NCBI GenBank assembly: GCA_030248195.1
Contig: JASAND010022084.1
Span: forward strand, 1-64,000
Length of the DNA stretch: 64,000 nt
Source: Trissonchulus latispiculum
Taxonomy: Eukaryota; Nematoda; Enoplea; Enoplida; Ironidae
Direction of reading: 5' to 3'
The notes below the pieces were generated by a model. That model was not told the DNA's origin and did no database searches. It saw nothing but the letters and a program-made list of their open reading frames with translations. Below, in pieces: positions 1 to 11,900 of this stretch (position 1 is its first letter; the number at the start of each line of letters is the position of its first letter). The translations under genes were made by a program, and so were the position numbers.

Positions 1-835
1 AATACAGAACCCTCGGCTTTCATTTGATACCAAATTTTACCAATTTTGAAAAATTTTATTTTTGACCCAAATTCGCCTAAGTCCCCACCCCACCCCACCA
101 CAGCACTCTACAGCCACTTTGGGTACGCAGTTCTATGGCAAAAGTTGCTCAGCTCACTTAGGGCTTTCATTTGATACCAAATTTTACCACTTTTGAAAAA
201 TTTTATTTTTGACCCAAAATCACCTAAGTCCCCACCCCACCCCACCACAGCACTCTACAGCCACTTTGGGTACGCAGTTCTATGACAAAAGTTGCTCAGC
301 TCACTTAGGGCTTTCATTTGATACCAAATTTGACCACTTTTGAGAAACTTTATTTTCGACCATTTGACCCTCCCACCCGACTGACCCTTCAAACGGCAAA
401 GTAGAACCAGCCCAGCAAAATAGGTACGTCGGACGGCAAAACGAATACCGGGAATGAGCTGGGCACACCAGAAAACCCCTATAGACAAAGTTTTGAGATG
501 CCAGGTAGAGCCTACTATGGACCTCCAGGAAGCGGTTTCCGACTTGACCCTCCCGACGGCAAAGTAGAACCAGCCCAGCAATATAGACACGTCGGACGGC
601 AAAACGGATACCGGGAATGAGCTGGGCACACCAGAAAACCCCTATAGGCAAAGTTTTGAGAGGCCAGGTAGAGCCTACTATGGACCTCCAGGAAGCGGTT
701 TCCGACTTGACCCTCCCGACGGCAAAGTGGTACCAGCCCAGCAAGATGGGTGGGTCTGACGGTAAAACGGACTGCGGGAATCGATTCTCCGTGCCAGAAA
801 ACCATTGTATGGAAGATTTGAGCTTTCAAAGTTAA
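1..835. repeat. Satellite-like tandem repeats (147-bp and 163-bp units)
   Basis: The phrase GGGCTTTCATTTGATACC recurs near 15, 161 and 308, giving a 147-bp unit that also contains a C-rich block and TACGCAGTTCTATG. From about 361 the unit changes: GGCAAAACG recurs at 435 and 598 (163 bp), with a truncated third copy to about 830. An inverted relative lies at 15330-15870, and the core GGGCTTTCATTTGA is shared with the 149-bp satellite at 55.3-56.8 kb. The minus-strand open frames here are repeat translations, not genes. Confidence 0.85.
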
Positions 836-1424
836 ATAGATAGCGAGAAATTTCGATTTTTCATTTTTCGAATTTTCGCCATCTTTGACTGGCCACTGTG
901 GTCGCTAGGGAAGTGGTAGAGAAATGCAACCTGGACCGTTAGTTAGTTCAATATATGTAATTTCTGAATATAAAAAGAAATCCGTTCCAGCTCGTAACGT
1001 TCGACCTGAGCGACGACCACAAAAATGGTCACTTTTCGCTATGAGCCGACTTTGCGGCGCCACTGCGGCGCTGTGGCGCAGCTGCGGCGCAAAAAAAGTT
1101 GTGATTCTTAAATTCTTTAGAGGGTACTACTAGACCCCATAGCCCTTTAGGTTGGCCCACCGCTGCAGATCACGTGAAAGCGGCGAACATTATGTACAAT
1201 ACAACCATCAAATAGGAGAAACCGGAAAAAAAACATCGCCGCCATAACCGGTCCGGGGCGCAACTTTTTAACGGTAAGTGATACGGGGCTGAAACTTCAC
1301 AGACATACTAAACTCGATGTGCTCTACAATTTGTGCATGAAATCTGCGCAGGATCTGCGCAGGATTTTGCGCAGCTTCTGCGCAGCTTATTTTACACTGT
1401 CTCCAGCCACTTTTCACACATATT
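836..1424. other. Gene-free spacer with short GC-rich repeats
   Basis: No coding signal seen. It holds GCGGCGC-type repeats around 1050-1095 and four closely spaced TGCGCAG motifs at 1345-1390. Confidence 0.5.
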
Positions 1425-1450
1425 ATAGGGGTCGCTGCCGCGACCCCTAT
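1425..1450. repeat. Perfect GC-rich hairpin
   Basis: ATAGGGGTCGC and its exact complement form an 11-bp stem around a 4-nt loop. A near-identical hairpin with a 13-bp stem is at 58001-58030. Confidence 0.8.
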
Positions 1451-1467
1451 GATAAAATAATAGAAAA

Positions 1468-2168
1468 CAAGAACAAAAAGTGCTCCTTCGTCGCATGTAA
1501 AATACATATGAGTCGTCGTAGGCAGGTTGTACATAAGCAAAAACTAGCCTGTAAAATACATATGAGCTCCGTAGGGAGGTTGTAAATTAAGGAAAACAAG
1601 TTGCAACCGCTTAACATACGAGCCTGTCCTACAACGAGGCTCATATTGGCGTCACAGTGCATTCCACATTAAAGCCTCATTAAAGAACCTCAGCTTCATC
1701 CACATTACGGAAAAATGAATAGACGTTGTGGCCCAGAAGAAATGGACTGAAGTGAACTACGACTGCTCAAGCTGAACTGTACATGCAACCTGATGCTTCC
1801 TGAAACACTATGGCACACCTCTAATGCATTCTCGAAACACTTTCACATTAGTCACACGCAGAATGCGTTCCCACTTGGCTGTGAGTCAGAGCGCCTCATG
1901 GCGTACCGTATTGAGCATATGCACACTATAATGACTGATCAACAAGCTATGTGAAGGATAATTTGTAATGGAAAGCTTTATGCAGTATGTATTTATATAA
2001 AAGTAAAATATATATCTGCAAATTATTCGTATGACATAAGCCAATATGAGCCTCGTTGTAGGACAGGCTCATATGTTAAGCGGTTGCAACTTGTTTTCCT
2101 TAATTTACAACCTCCCTACGGAGCTCATATGTATTTTACATGCGACGAAGGAGCACTTTTTGTTCTTG
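1468..2168. mobile_element. Foldback element 1 (CAAGAA...TGCTCC termini)
   Basis: Both ends read CAAGAACAAAAAGTGCTCC in inverted orientation. The arms continue inward for more than 100 bp with ATATGAG-type motifs. The left arm carries an extra internal duplication of about 58 bp. The 390-bp interior has no recognisable coding sequence. The same termini occur at 53349-54948 and once at 51732. I see no clear target-site duplication. Confidence 0.85.
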
Positions 2169-2255
2169 TATAAAATATCATGCATACGTGCTAAAACCTA
2201 TAGTTAAATGTACCGAATTTAAAAAATTAAAAGTTGTTTTCTGTTATTTCATTTC

Positions 2256-2520
2256 AACCCGGGTTGAAATCTCCACCCTCCTCACTGAGGAGGGTTGAGA
2301 ATCAACGATTTCAACCCCGAAACCAGCCCTGATTTTGAACCCAGGTTTCATGATTACATTGGGTTAGAACTCAACCCCATTTTGAACCCCAACCCTGTTA
2401 TTTCAACTTTCAACCCCATTTTGATAACACTGGAGTCAAAGATTTCAACCCAATCTCAACCCGGGTTAAGCTTTCATCCCGGGTTGAGACGGTTGATAAC
2501 ATCAGCCCCTGGGAATATTC
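2256..2520. repeat. TTTCAACCC minisatellite
   Basis: About a dozen imperfect copies of TTTCAACCC or TTTGAACCC are spread over 265 bp, bounded by the palindromic phrase CAACCCGGGTTGA at the left and a related one near 2455-2490. Confidence 0.75.
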
Positions 2521-2542
2521 CAAGCTGACGGACTCACTAAGA

Positions 2543-2908
2543 CTGGCTTTTTCCTACAGGGGGGAGGGCGGGGGCCGCCCCCCAAGAACTCGGTCCCCCC
2601 CGACTTGCGTCGCCCCCTCTAGGATTTGGGCCTGCCGGCACCCCTCAGACTTCAGAAGTCAACAGAAAAATAGGGTTTTTAGGGTAAATTTTCAAAAAAG
2701 TTTCCGGATTCGCCGGACTTTTAGGTCTTCTTAACATTTTTAGCTATTTTAAAGCTTAAATTTAGGTTAAAAATAGTTAAATTTTTAGCTCAGCAGCAAA
2801 AATAGCTATTTCTAAGCATTTTTAGGAAACTTTTCTCCCCCCCCAGACCTGGGGGGCCAGCCCCCCAGACTTCCCCCACCCAGAAATGTTTGCATATGAA
2901 AAAGCCAG
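2543..2908. mobile_element. Non-autonomous DNA transposon, CTGG family, 5-bp TSD
   Basis: Inverted ends CTGGCTTTTTCCTA and ...AAAAAGCCAG are flanked by the direct repeat TAAGA (2538-2542 and 2909-2913). The inside holds long G and C runs and the hairpin CCGGATTCGCCGG. Relatives are at 11579-11946, 13372-13845 and 47562-47796. Confidence 0.8.
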
Positions 2909-4112
2909 TAAGATAAATGCCTTGAGCAGCGGAGCAGAAGATGCGCCACGTCCTCTTCTTTCCCACAGTGGGACAAATTTGGTCGAGGTGGTCTTAAGGT
3001 GCTGGTATCGCTTTGTGTAAATTCGACCCTACAAGCTTCAATTCTTCGTAAAAGTGGATGAAACTTTCCAAATACATTATTTTCGTGCTCTTTAACATTC
3101 TGGGACCAGTCCCGGATTTTTAGGTGTAAAGATAAGAAAGTTTTGGTTTTTGCCCTTATTCTCTCAGTACATGGTCTCTACACCCGATTGGTTGTTATGG
3201 CTGGAAAGAGGGTGCCAAAATGAACATTTTTGCTTTTACCACTTTTGAGCTACCTCGAGTGGTTAAGGCAGTATAAGCCAAAAACTATTTTTGGGGTCAA
3301 AAAATGGCCATTTTTGAAGAAATCAGTTTTTTCAAAATTACTGCCAAATCTTACATACAATTTCGTCTTATTTATACTCAATCGATACATCCTCCAATTG
3401 CGCATTTTATCAATACCTATTCGCTGGAGTTCGTTGCTTTAAGCTAGAGAATTCGCCGAAAAACCATTTTGGCAAAATTGCGATTAGTTTGTTTTGAACA
3501 TCGATTTCTCAAAAACTACCCGATGGGTTCGCGTGAATTTTGGCTGAATGAAAATTCGCCCTATTGCGGAGGGACATTTTTCTTGGTTTGAGCTAAAACA
3601 TCTCCAGTTGTGAGAAAACTGAATAGAAAGTTGCGAAATTTCGTGTCATCGCGCATTTGCCGGATTTTCTGGAGTACTGAGACTTGTTGAGCCAAATCCA
3701 AAAAAATGTCCCTCGGCCCACATGTCCTTCATATCATGGCACAAGAAGAAATTTTGGCCGATTTTACAGTTTTGAGAAATCGATGTTCAAAAATTTTGGG
3801 TCTGGGTAAAACCCGGCTCCGGCCCCGGCCCCGGCGCACATGGGTAAAACCCGGCCCCGGCCCCAGTCCGGCGCACCCAGAGTTTAATAAGTGGGTAAAA
3901 CCCGGCGCACTAGCCCGGCGCACTTTATAGTGTAAATTCTTATGCAGTATAACAGAGATGTAAGTGTAATTACGCATATGTGTAAAGATTTAAGGCGTAG
4001 TTTATGAGTTGAGTTTTATATTTTACTGTGTGTTACGTAACCTTTTCTAGCCATTTTCTATTAATTCATGGTTTGTACTTATGAAAATAAATAATTTTGA
4101 AATGATAAGAAG

Positions 4113-5852
4113 TATATGCTTGTAGGAATCTGGTGGGGCCCCCAAAATTGGAAGAGAAAATTAATCCTTTAATTGCTCTCCTGCTGAGACGTTGGTCTCT
4201 ATTAAAGAGAAATGGAAAGGTCAGACGTCAAGGTCAATACTTTGGGGGCCCCATCAGATTCTTTAACTACAAAGTTAGTGTAAAACTAAGAAATATTGAA
4301 ACTGTAGTTTTTCAATTCGAGCAGTGTTCAAATACTCGACAAGTTATGAAACGAACTGAAAACGCAAATATGCTAAATACATTAGTTAATTTAAGGTGGT
4401 GATTCCCTTTGGTCACATAAAGTTTGCACCATTATTACTCATTCATTACTTGGAGTTAAGAAGCCATTTTTATATGAAAATGTAGCTTGACATTTTCTCT
4501 TTTTAACGCATGCCACGAAACTAATGTTGCTTTTCTAAAATATTTTTAACACATTTTAGAAGAAGTATAATTTTCCAGAATTTTTGCAGACTCAACTAAA
4601 TTTTTTCGCGAGACATTGGTTATATCATTCAATACCTCCATCGAATAGCTGGGGACGATTTTTTATTTATTGTGAAATAGCTCTTCGTTATAGAGAAATA
4701 CGCTGAAATGTGTGCGTAACCTGTATTTTGCCTACTTTTCCCAAATTTGTCAAGCGATTACTTTAGCTAGAAAGCAGCAATCGGTTCAACTAAAAAATCG
4801 TCCCTGGGTATATTTGTGCAGAACACATTTGTTCAGTAGCAGCCCTCCAGCTTGCATGGTGAATGCTCCACAATCCTTGGAAAAAAATTGGTCGTGTTTT
4901 TGCAAAAACTACATTTTTTATGATAGCAGCCTACAGGATAGCAGTTGGAAGACGATCATGCGCCGGATTATTTGTCCTTATGAGACCTTCAGATCGACGC
5001 CCTTAGTTTGATTTTACGGCTTGCGTAGTTCTAGGAATGTTGGATTATTTGATTTCTGCAAAGATGACAAGTTTTCGACGCCAAAACAAGAAAATCGGCT
5101 ATATCTCACGGTAGAGAAAAGTTAGAAACTTGCTTTAAAAAGCAAAAATGTGCAACTCAATGAGATCTTTCGAATGAATATGGTCATAACTGTATAGCAG
5201 CTGCCAAACGTTCAGAAATTTGGAAAAACCACTCTGACCGGAAATCTCGAATTTTTGAATCGGGATTGCGCGGAGGGTGTTAGAACGCTAAAAGAACTTA
5301 TTTCGGAAAGTTTCATCAAATTTCGTGTTGATTTACGCCGCCAAATAACAATATGTGCCCAAAAGGAATCACCACCTTAAGAGATCTAGTGTTAGGTTGC
5401 CTGGATTATTTATATATACAGCAGAATTGGACTAATTAAAAGTGTTCAGAAAATTATTTCTATAAATTTAAAACTAATTAAATGCAAAAAACTTAAAGCT
5501 AAAATCAAACTATAACTTACCACAATTTTGTTTAATGTTAAAGAGTTAAACATTCAAAGCATTATAGAGAAGTTTTAACTTTTAATTGTGAAATTATTAT
5601 TCTACAGTAAAACATCAGAACATTGCACTAACTTTTAAGTTACTGTTATAAAACTTCAATATTTCTTAGTTTTGCACTAACTTTGTAGAAGTTAGAGAAT
5701 CTGATGGGGCCCCCAAAGTATTGACCTTTACACCTGACCTTTCCATTTATCTTTATTAGAGACCAACGTCTCAGCTGGAGAGCAATTAAAGGATTAATTT
5801 TCTCTTCCAAATCATTTTGGGGGCCCCACCAGATTCCTACAAGCCGAAGTAT
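4113..5852. repeat. Third-level inverted repeat, GGGGCCCCC arms
   Basis: Arms of about 190 bp (4113-4305 and 5643-5852) are inverted copies. Each arm is itself bounded by GAATCTGGTGGGGCCCCC and its near-complement about 135 bp apart. It is either one long-TIR element or two short MITEs in opposite orientation. The open frames at 4133-4402 and 5646-5891 are translations of these arms. Confidence 0.75.
4391..5380. mobile_element. Innermost TTAA transposon (990 bp)
   Basis: Ends TTAAGGTGGTGATTCCC and GGAATCACCACCTTAA match the outer TTAA element and the copy at 9704-10719. A 99-codon open frame (4712-5011) inside resembles nothing I know. Confidence 0.8.
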
Positions 5853-6786
5853 ATTTTGTAAGAACCGATTAAAAAGCTTAAAATTATTCAATACTATTAA
5901 TTCCTAAGACATTCCTAATGTTTAAAAACTTTAAGTTTTACGTTTTCCAAGGCGGACATCAAGGGAACCGGAAAATTTTGGTATGTCTTATCCCCATATA
6001 ACTTTACAAGTTAATAATTTGAGAATTTTAAAATTTAAATTTAAATTTATCTCATTTCTTTATTTGGTGTTACTATATATGTCAGCAAAATTTTGATCTT
6101 TTATTACGTATTGTTTCTAAATATTGTTTCAAATTGTTTTAAAACTTCGTGATGTATGGTGAAAATAAATTAAAAACTTTTGCTATGCATTTATTTCATT
6201 AAATGCAAATGTTTAATTAAACGCAATGTATAAGAAAAATATGCAATTGAGCGACTTTGAAAATAAAACAATATATACTTTTCCATTGTTGCAAGGGATT
6301 ATATGTACTGTTTGCATTATAGTAAGACAAGTTATACGCAAATACAATGTATTCTGTGTTTGCATGCATAATACACACGTATACGCACGTGTTTAGTTGC
6401 GCCGGGTTTTCTAAACATTGGGGCCGGGTTTTACCCTGCGCCGGGGCCGGGGCCGGGACCGTGTTTTACCCACCTAAAACAAATGCATGCGCCGGGGCCG
6501 GGGCCGTGTTTTACCCAGCTGCGCCGGGGCCGGGGCCGGAGCCGGGGCCGGGTTTTACCCACACCCAAAATTTTTGGTCCATATTCAGTCTGTCAGATGT
6601 AAGCATGTCGAAATTTTTTTGCTATTTTCTTGCCAATTTTGCTAGTTTCGTAAGCTCATGTTAATGTACATATTATAAGCTTTAAAACGATGTATAAAGC
6701 TCTTTCCAACTCCAAACTTTGCGAAAGTTATAGCTTTTCGAAAAATCACCACAAAAGCACTGCACAAAAGGATACCAGCACCTTAA

Positions 6787-7401
6787 TTTGTAATGACTAG
6801 CACTAGCTATTGTATGACAGTTTTCTGTGTTTTATGCTGGGCCTGCACCAGGCCACCGAGACCGGCGGGTTCGGACTTCGGCAGACCCGATCCAGGGAAA
6901 TTTCGTAACGTAACGAAAAATTACAAAAGAAGCATTTTCTCAGCTATTATCTCATCACGCCACCAAGTCTTCATATAAGAGGAGATAAAGTAATTTGAAT
7001 TTTAGCTATACATTATGTATGTAAAAGTGCTATAGACAAGCAATAAAACACTAACTGTAGACTTGGTCGCGGTAGGGCCGAAGGGTTGACCGGTACGGAC
7101 TTTTGAGATCCTCCGGGCCGGGCTCAGTGAACATATTACCGGGCCCAACCTGCCCCGGGCCCGGAGCCAGCTAAGACCCGGGAACAGCCCTAGCTAGATC
7201 CGCTTGACCCATTTCTTTTATATATTTAAACATGATACCCACGTTACCATGTGTCGACGAATTAATCATTCGATAATAAGTACAAAAAAGCGTGGAAGAA
7301 CTTCATGCTTATTTGTACCTTTGCATGTCAGGACGAAAGTTATTCTATAATACGTGCAAAACAATGAAAAACCTTCAGGATTAAATTGTATATTGTATCG
7401 A
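6787..7401. other. Spacer with GC-rich CCGGGCC patches
   Basis: No gene seen. Two GC-rich patches (about 6838-6900 and 7060-7190) contain GGGCC, CCGGG and CGGGTT motifs, probably another degraded repeat. Confidence 0.4.
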
Positions 7402-8047
7402 GAGTACATAATAAGAATATGAAACTCTTACCCTACTACGTACTAAGCATGCTAGGCATGCTCGCTTCGTTACATCGGGACCCACGCAACGTCCGGGGGA
7501 GGGTGTTCCACCTAACACTAATTACCTGCTTTCATATAAGCGTGTGTCCGCTCGCTGATTGGCCCTTTAGTCTAAAGCTTACTATATGTAGCTAATTTAT
7601 TAGTTATTTTTATTAATTGACCCTAACTTTAATTAAGTTAATGCAATTAAATTGTAGATTTTATCTGCTCATTCCGATGAAATAAAAATTGTTGCATAAT
7701 ACAAAAATTCGTAGGAATGTAATCTGCAACTATTTTTATATCATTAAAAGGAGCAGAAAATGCTACAAAGTTGTCGAATTAGTTTTTTAATTACATTAAC
7801 CTAATTAAAGTTCTAACTAAGTAATAAAAATAACTAATAAATTATCTACAGTAAGCCTTAGGCTAATGGGCCTATCAGCGAGCAGACACACGCCTATATG
7901 AAAGCATGCAATTACTTAGGTGGAACCCCCCCCCCCCGAAGTCACGACCTGAGACCGGGGGGGGGGGCGGGGTCACGACCTGAGCACACCTAGCATGCTT
8001 AGTACATAGTAGTGTAACAGTTTCATACTCTTATCTATTATGTACTC
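7402..8047. mobile_element. Palindromic MITE-like element
   Basis: The ends GAGTACATAATA and its inverse start arms of about 220 bp that also share TACTAAGCATGCTAGG and TAACTAATAAATTA. The arms surround a loop of about 200 bp. The right arm contains a C-run and a G-run. No coding sequence. Confidence 0.75.
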
Positions 8048-8972
8048 TTGGTTGTGTAGGGAAGGACAGAACTTAAACAAATATTCATTTCTAATGTTTA
8101 AGCCTAAAGTTCACTAAGAAGTAGTTCCGATACCCAATGATTCGAAAACCAAAAGCTTTAGAACACAAATCAAATATTGATGTCATTGTTTGTCAAAAAT
8201 TCTTACCACTACTCAGTAGCGTTGGACGTTCCCCGTTTAGCGAACGGCCGGCTATTGGACGGATAACGGTCGACCAAAGCCGGGCCATGTGGCTCCAGCT
8301 CAATTTAGAATAAACGGGAATACAAAATTTGAATAGTCTTTTGGGATTTAGAAGAAAAACTGTCCATTTTCCTGCTAACAGCCAATTGGCCAGTGGCCGG
8401 CCAACGACCAAACCGGTGGCTTGGACGACGAAACATCCGGCCAGCCCACCAGCAAGAGCACTGCAACGACCTCAAATTTCTTTACGGAGTAACCTAACAA
8501 GCATGATCTTTACTTCATGAACGAAACTACTAGCTTGTTACTATGACCATAGTGAACGCAGACGGAGAAGAGACACGATGCCTAAACACTAATCCTGGCT
8601 ATGCTTTACTTGTATACAGGAGCAGTCGAGCTTTCTGAAGAAATCTGCAGACTCAACCCAGTTCTTTCAGGACCCGACTATTAAGACTGTACGAATAAAA
8701 ATACCTTTATTGCAAAACCACAGACTATCACAACAGTTATAAATAGAATACGCGATCAATATTTGCATACAGCTTAGAACTATTTAATAACGAGCAACTT
8801 CGTAATAAAGTGTAAAAATTAGTAAACACATTTTTCATAGATAAAACAAGGCATACAAAGTCAACTAAATACGATAGACACACAAAATAATTAAAAACTA
8901 AAAACTAACGGATAATTATTGAGCAGAAAAAATAATAGAAATCAACAAGATGACTAACAGCAGGTATGAGCA
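8048..8972. other. Gene-free stretch, 3' flank of the FMO gene
   Basis: Holds the probable 3' UTR of the FMO gene and a palindromic patch near 8385-8405 (GGCCAGTGGCCGGCC). No other coding sequence seen. Confidence 0.45.
8706..8711 (-). promoter_or_regulatory. Candidate polyadenylation signal, FMO gene
   Basis: AATAAA on the minus strand about 260 nt beyond the FMO stop codon. Placement is plausible but unproven. Confidence 0.35.
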
Positions 8973-11900
8973 TTAGACAATCTTTTCAAATGTCTCATCA
9001 TCAACAATCCGATATGACTCGTTCTTATAGGTGGCCAAATTTCGTCTACGATAGGCATGCACCTCCTTGTACAGGTTTTCCACGACCGGCGGCACCTCAT
9101 CCGGTATGTTGGCGATTCGGCACAGTTCCCGCATATAGTCAAACTGTAGACTGCCCATATTGTGAGCGTAGCGATCCGGCCAGCCAAGCTGAGATCTCCT
9201 GTACTCAAAATCCTGATCAACCCACTGCAGCTGATCCCGCTCAGAGGGCAAGCGCCACTGGCCCTGCAGTAGACTCAGACAAAACCGAATCTGAGTATCA
9301 AAGAAGGGAAAGGGCAGAATGCGAAAGCAGAAGCCAATCAAAAATAGGGTCGGATGACCGACGGGTATAATGTGCTGATAGAGGGGGCTTAGTCGACGCG
9401 CGCCACAGGATAGCTTCAGTCCTAGGGCGGGAAGGTCCAAAAAATCCAGCGCCAGATCATAACCAGTGCATAGGATCAGAACATCAAACTGAATCCGTTG
9501 GGCTTCTGGTCCACAAAGAATGGCGCCATCGGAGCTCAAAGAACTGATAGCTGGCACCTGTTGAAAGTTGCTGGGTAGTTTTGACGGCAAAGGTTCATGA
9601 CCGTGACATAGAAACACCTGAAAAGAAGAAATTAGAATAGCAAAGGCTACGCGATAATTAAGAAGCTTACGATGGCGTATTTTGAGGGCTACTCTTAAAC
9701 CTCTTAAGGTGGTGGTATCCTTTTGTGCAGTGCTTTTGTGGCGATTCTTTTGAAACGCTATAACTTTCGCAATTTTGGGAGTTGCAAAGAGCTTTATACA
9801 TCGTTTTAAAGCTTATTATCTGTACATTCACATGAGCTTACAGAACTGGCAAAATTAGCAATAAAATAGCAGAAATTTTTTGACATGCTGACATCTAACC
9901 GGATGAATATAGACCAAAAGTTTTTGAACATCGATTTCTCAAAACTGAAGAATCGGCCAAAAGTTCTTTTTGTGCCACGATATGAAGGACATATGGGCCG
10001 AGGGACGTTTTTTTGGGATTTGGCTCAGCAGGTCTGAACGGTCGAGAAAATCGGCCAAATGCACAGTAACACGAAATTTCGCAACTTCGCATTGAGTTTT
10101 CTTGCTACTCAATACGTTTTAGCCCAAACCAAGAAAAAAGTCCCTCCGCAGAAGTGCTAATTTCGATGCTGCCGAAAATCTCCGGAATCCATTGAGTACT
10201 TTTTGAGAAATCGATGTTCGAAACAAAATAATTACAGTTTTGTGAAAATGGTTTTTCGGTCAAATCTCCGCCTGAAAGCAATAAAGTCCGGCTAATAGGC
10301 ATTCATAAAATGTGCATTTGGACCATGTATCGATTGAGTATAACTAAGCCAATTTTGTCCTTACCATGTGGCAGTAATTTTGAAAAAACTGATTTCCTCG
10401 AAAATGGCCATTTTTGACCCTAAAAACAGTTTTTTGCTTATACTGACTTAACCACTGGAGATAGCTCAAAGATGTAAGAGCAAAAATGTTCATTTTCGCG
10501 TCCTCTTTCCAGCCATACCAACCTATCCCGTGTCTTGTCTACCTACTGGGAGCTTAAGGCCAAAAACCAAAACTTTCTTATCTTTTGGCCTAAGAATACG
10601 GGACTGGTCCTAAAATGTTAAAGAGCACGGAAATAGGTTATTTCGTAAGTTTTAGCCCTTTGCGTAAAGGATTAAAGCCGTTGGAGTCAAAAATACCCGA
10701 AAGGAAACCAGCAACTTAAAACGGAAAATTATGTGCATATTGTTATAGAAAAGGTTTTTGTTTCTTTCTTGAGAAAAACGAAGTCAGCAGCTGGGAATCG
10801 TAGTCAAGAGTAGCACCAATCCATCCTAGGCACAATCAAGCAAAAGTATGACAACAGGCATTACTCTGTGTTTTATAAGCGCGACACATTAAAGACCGCA
10901 AATTAGCCAACCCAGAAGAAACGGGCGTACGCTCACTCATTGTAAGCTCAGATTACAGAAAATGCGTAACCACAACGCTAACTTGGCACACAATACTTCT
11001 TTACATAAGAAGCTGACCTCTTCAGCAACCTCGGCAATCTCTAAGGCAATGTCTGTACCGGAAGGACCGGCGCCAAGACAAGCGACTCGAAGACCCTGGA
11101 ACGGTTTCGCACGTCGATAGTCGTGACTGTGCATCACCTTGCCAGCAAACTTCTCAAGACCCGGCAGTTTGGGAATGGTCGGAGCAAAGTAATGTCTGAA
11201 AATAAACAATCCTATATCCAGACATACATATATAATATGCCTGAAAACAAAATGTAACATTTAACGAACGAGAACTAATGCAAAAAACCAGGGGCGTATC
11301 CAGGATTTTGAAAAGGAGGGGCTTTTAACTACAATTTGCTGAAAAGGAGGGGGTTTTGACAAAAATTTGTACTTTTTGTAATGGAATATTGATAAAAGTT
11401 AACCCAAAAGGAGGGGGTTTCAACCTCCAAAACCCTCCCCCTGGATACGCCCATGCAAAAAACCAATATATATACTCAAAAACTACCTAACAGTTAAAAC
11501 GGTTTCCGAGTTACAACGATTGTCATGATGGCAAGGTTTTGCGTTTGTGTTTGGCTTTGGTTTTGTATATCATGAAAGCTGGGTTTACTTTACTGGAGGT
11601 GGGGCGGAGAGGGCGCCTTCATACTTTTCGGGTTCCCCTCCCCACCCCTCGGCCCAACCCCACTCTTTTAAGCTTCCCCCCCCCCACTCACTATAAGGTG
11701 CCCAAAAGGAGCATTGGTCAAAAAGTTTCCGGCTTCGCCGCAATTGTTTGGTCCAAAATCGTCTAGTTCAGTACTAAAATCAATTTTTGAGTACTTTTTA
11801 GCATAGTTATATCAGTATATGTAGAAAACAGGATATTTTTACTGTATTTTTGGCATTTTCAGACTATTTTATTTCCCCCATACTTTTCGACCTCCCCCAC

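Larger units (their letters stand above)
3798..6566. mobile_element. Second-level element with GGGTAAAACCCGG ends
   Basis: The left end is GGGTCTGGGTAAAACCCGG and the right end is CCGGGTTTTACCCACACCC. AAAATTTT directly flanks both sides (3790-3797 and 6567-6574), an apparent 8-bp duplication, though the octamer is itself palindromic. The subterminal zones repeat CCCCGG and GGGTAAAACCC. The element interrupts the TTAA transposon and itself contains further inverted repeats. Confidence 0.75.
2994..6786. mobile_element. Outer TTAA-flanked DNA transposon, interrupted
   Basis: The ends are TTAA-GGTGCTGGTATC and its inverse at 6770-6786, so the TTAA is probably the target duplication, as in piggyBac or Kolobok elements. 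The outer parts (2994-3797 and 6567-6786) match, in inverted orientation, the uninterrupted 1.0-kb copy at 9704-10719. A 2.77-kb foreign element at 3798-6566 splits this copy. No transposase is visible. Confidence 0.8.

Noticed and set aside
4712..5011. 99-codon frame inside the inner TTAA element
   Set aside because: No similarity to known transposases and not conserved in the related copy at 9704-10719 as far as I can see.
8966..9370. 134-codon plus-strand frame
   Set aside because: It is antisense to the last FMO exon, whose minus-strand frame carries the family motifs.
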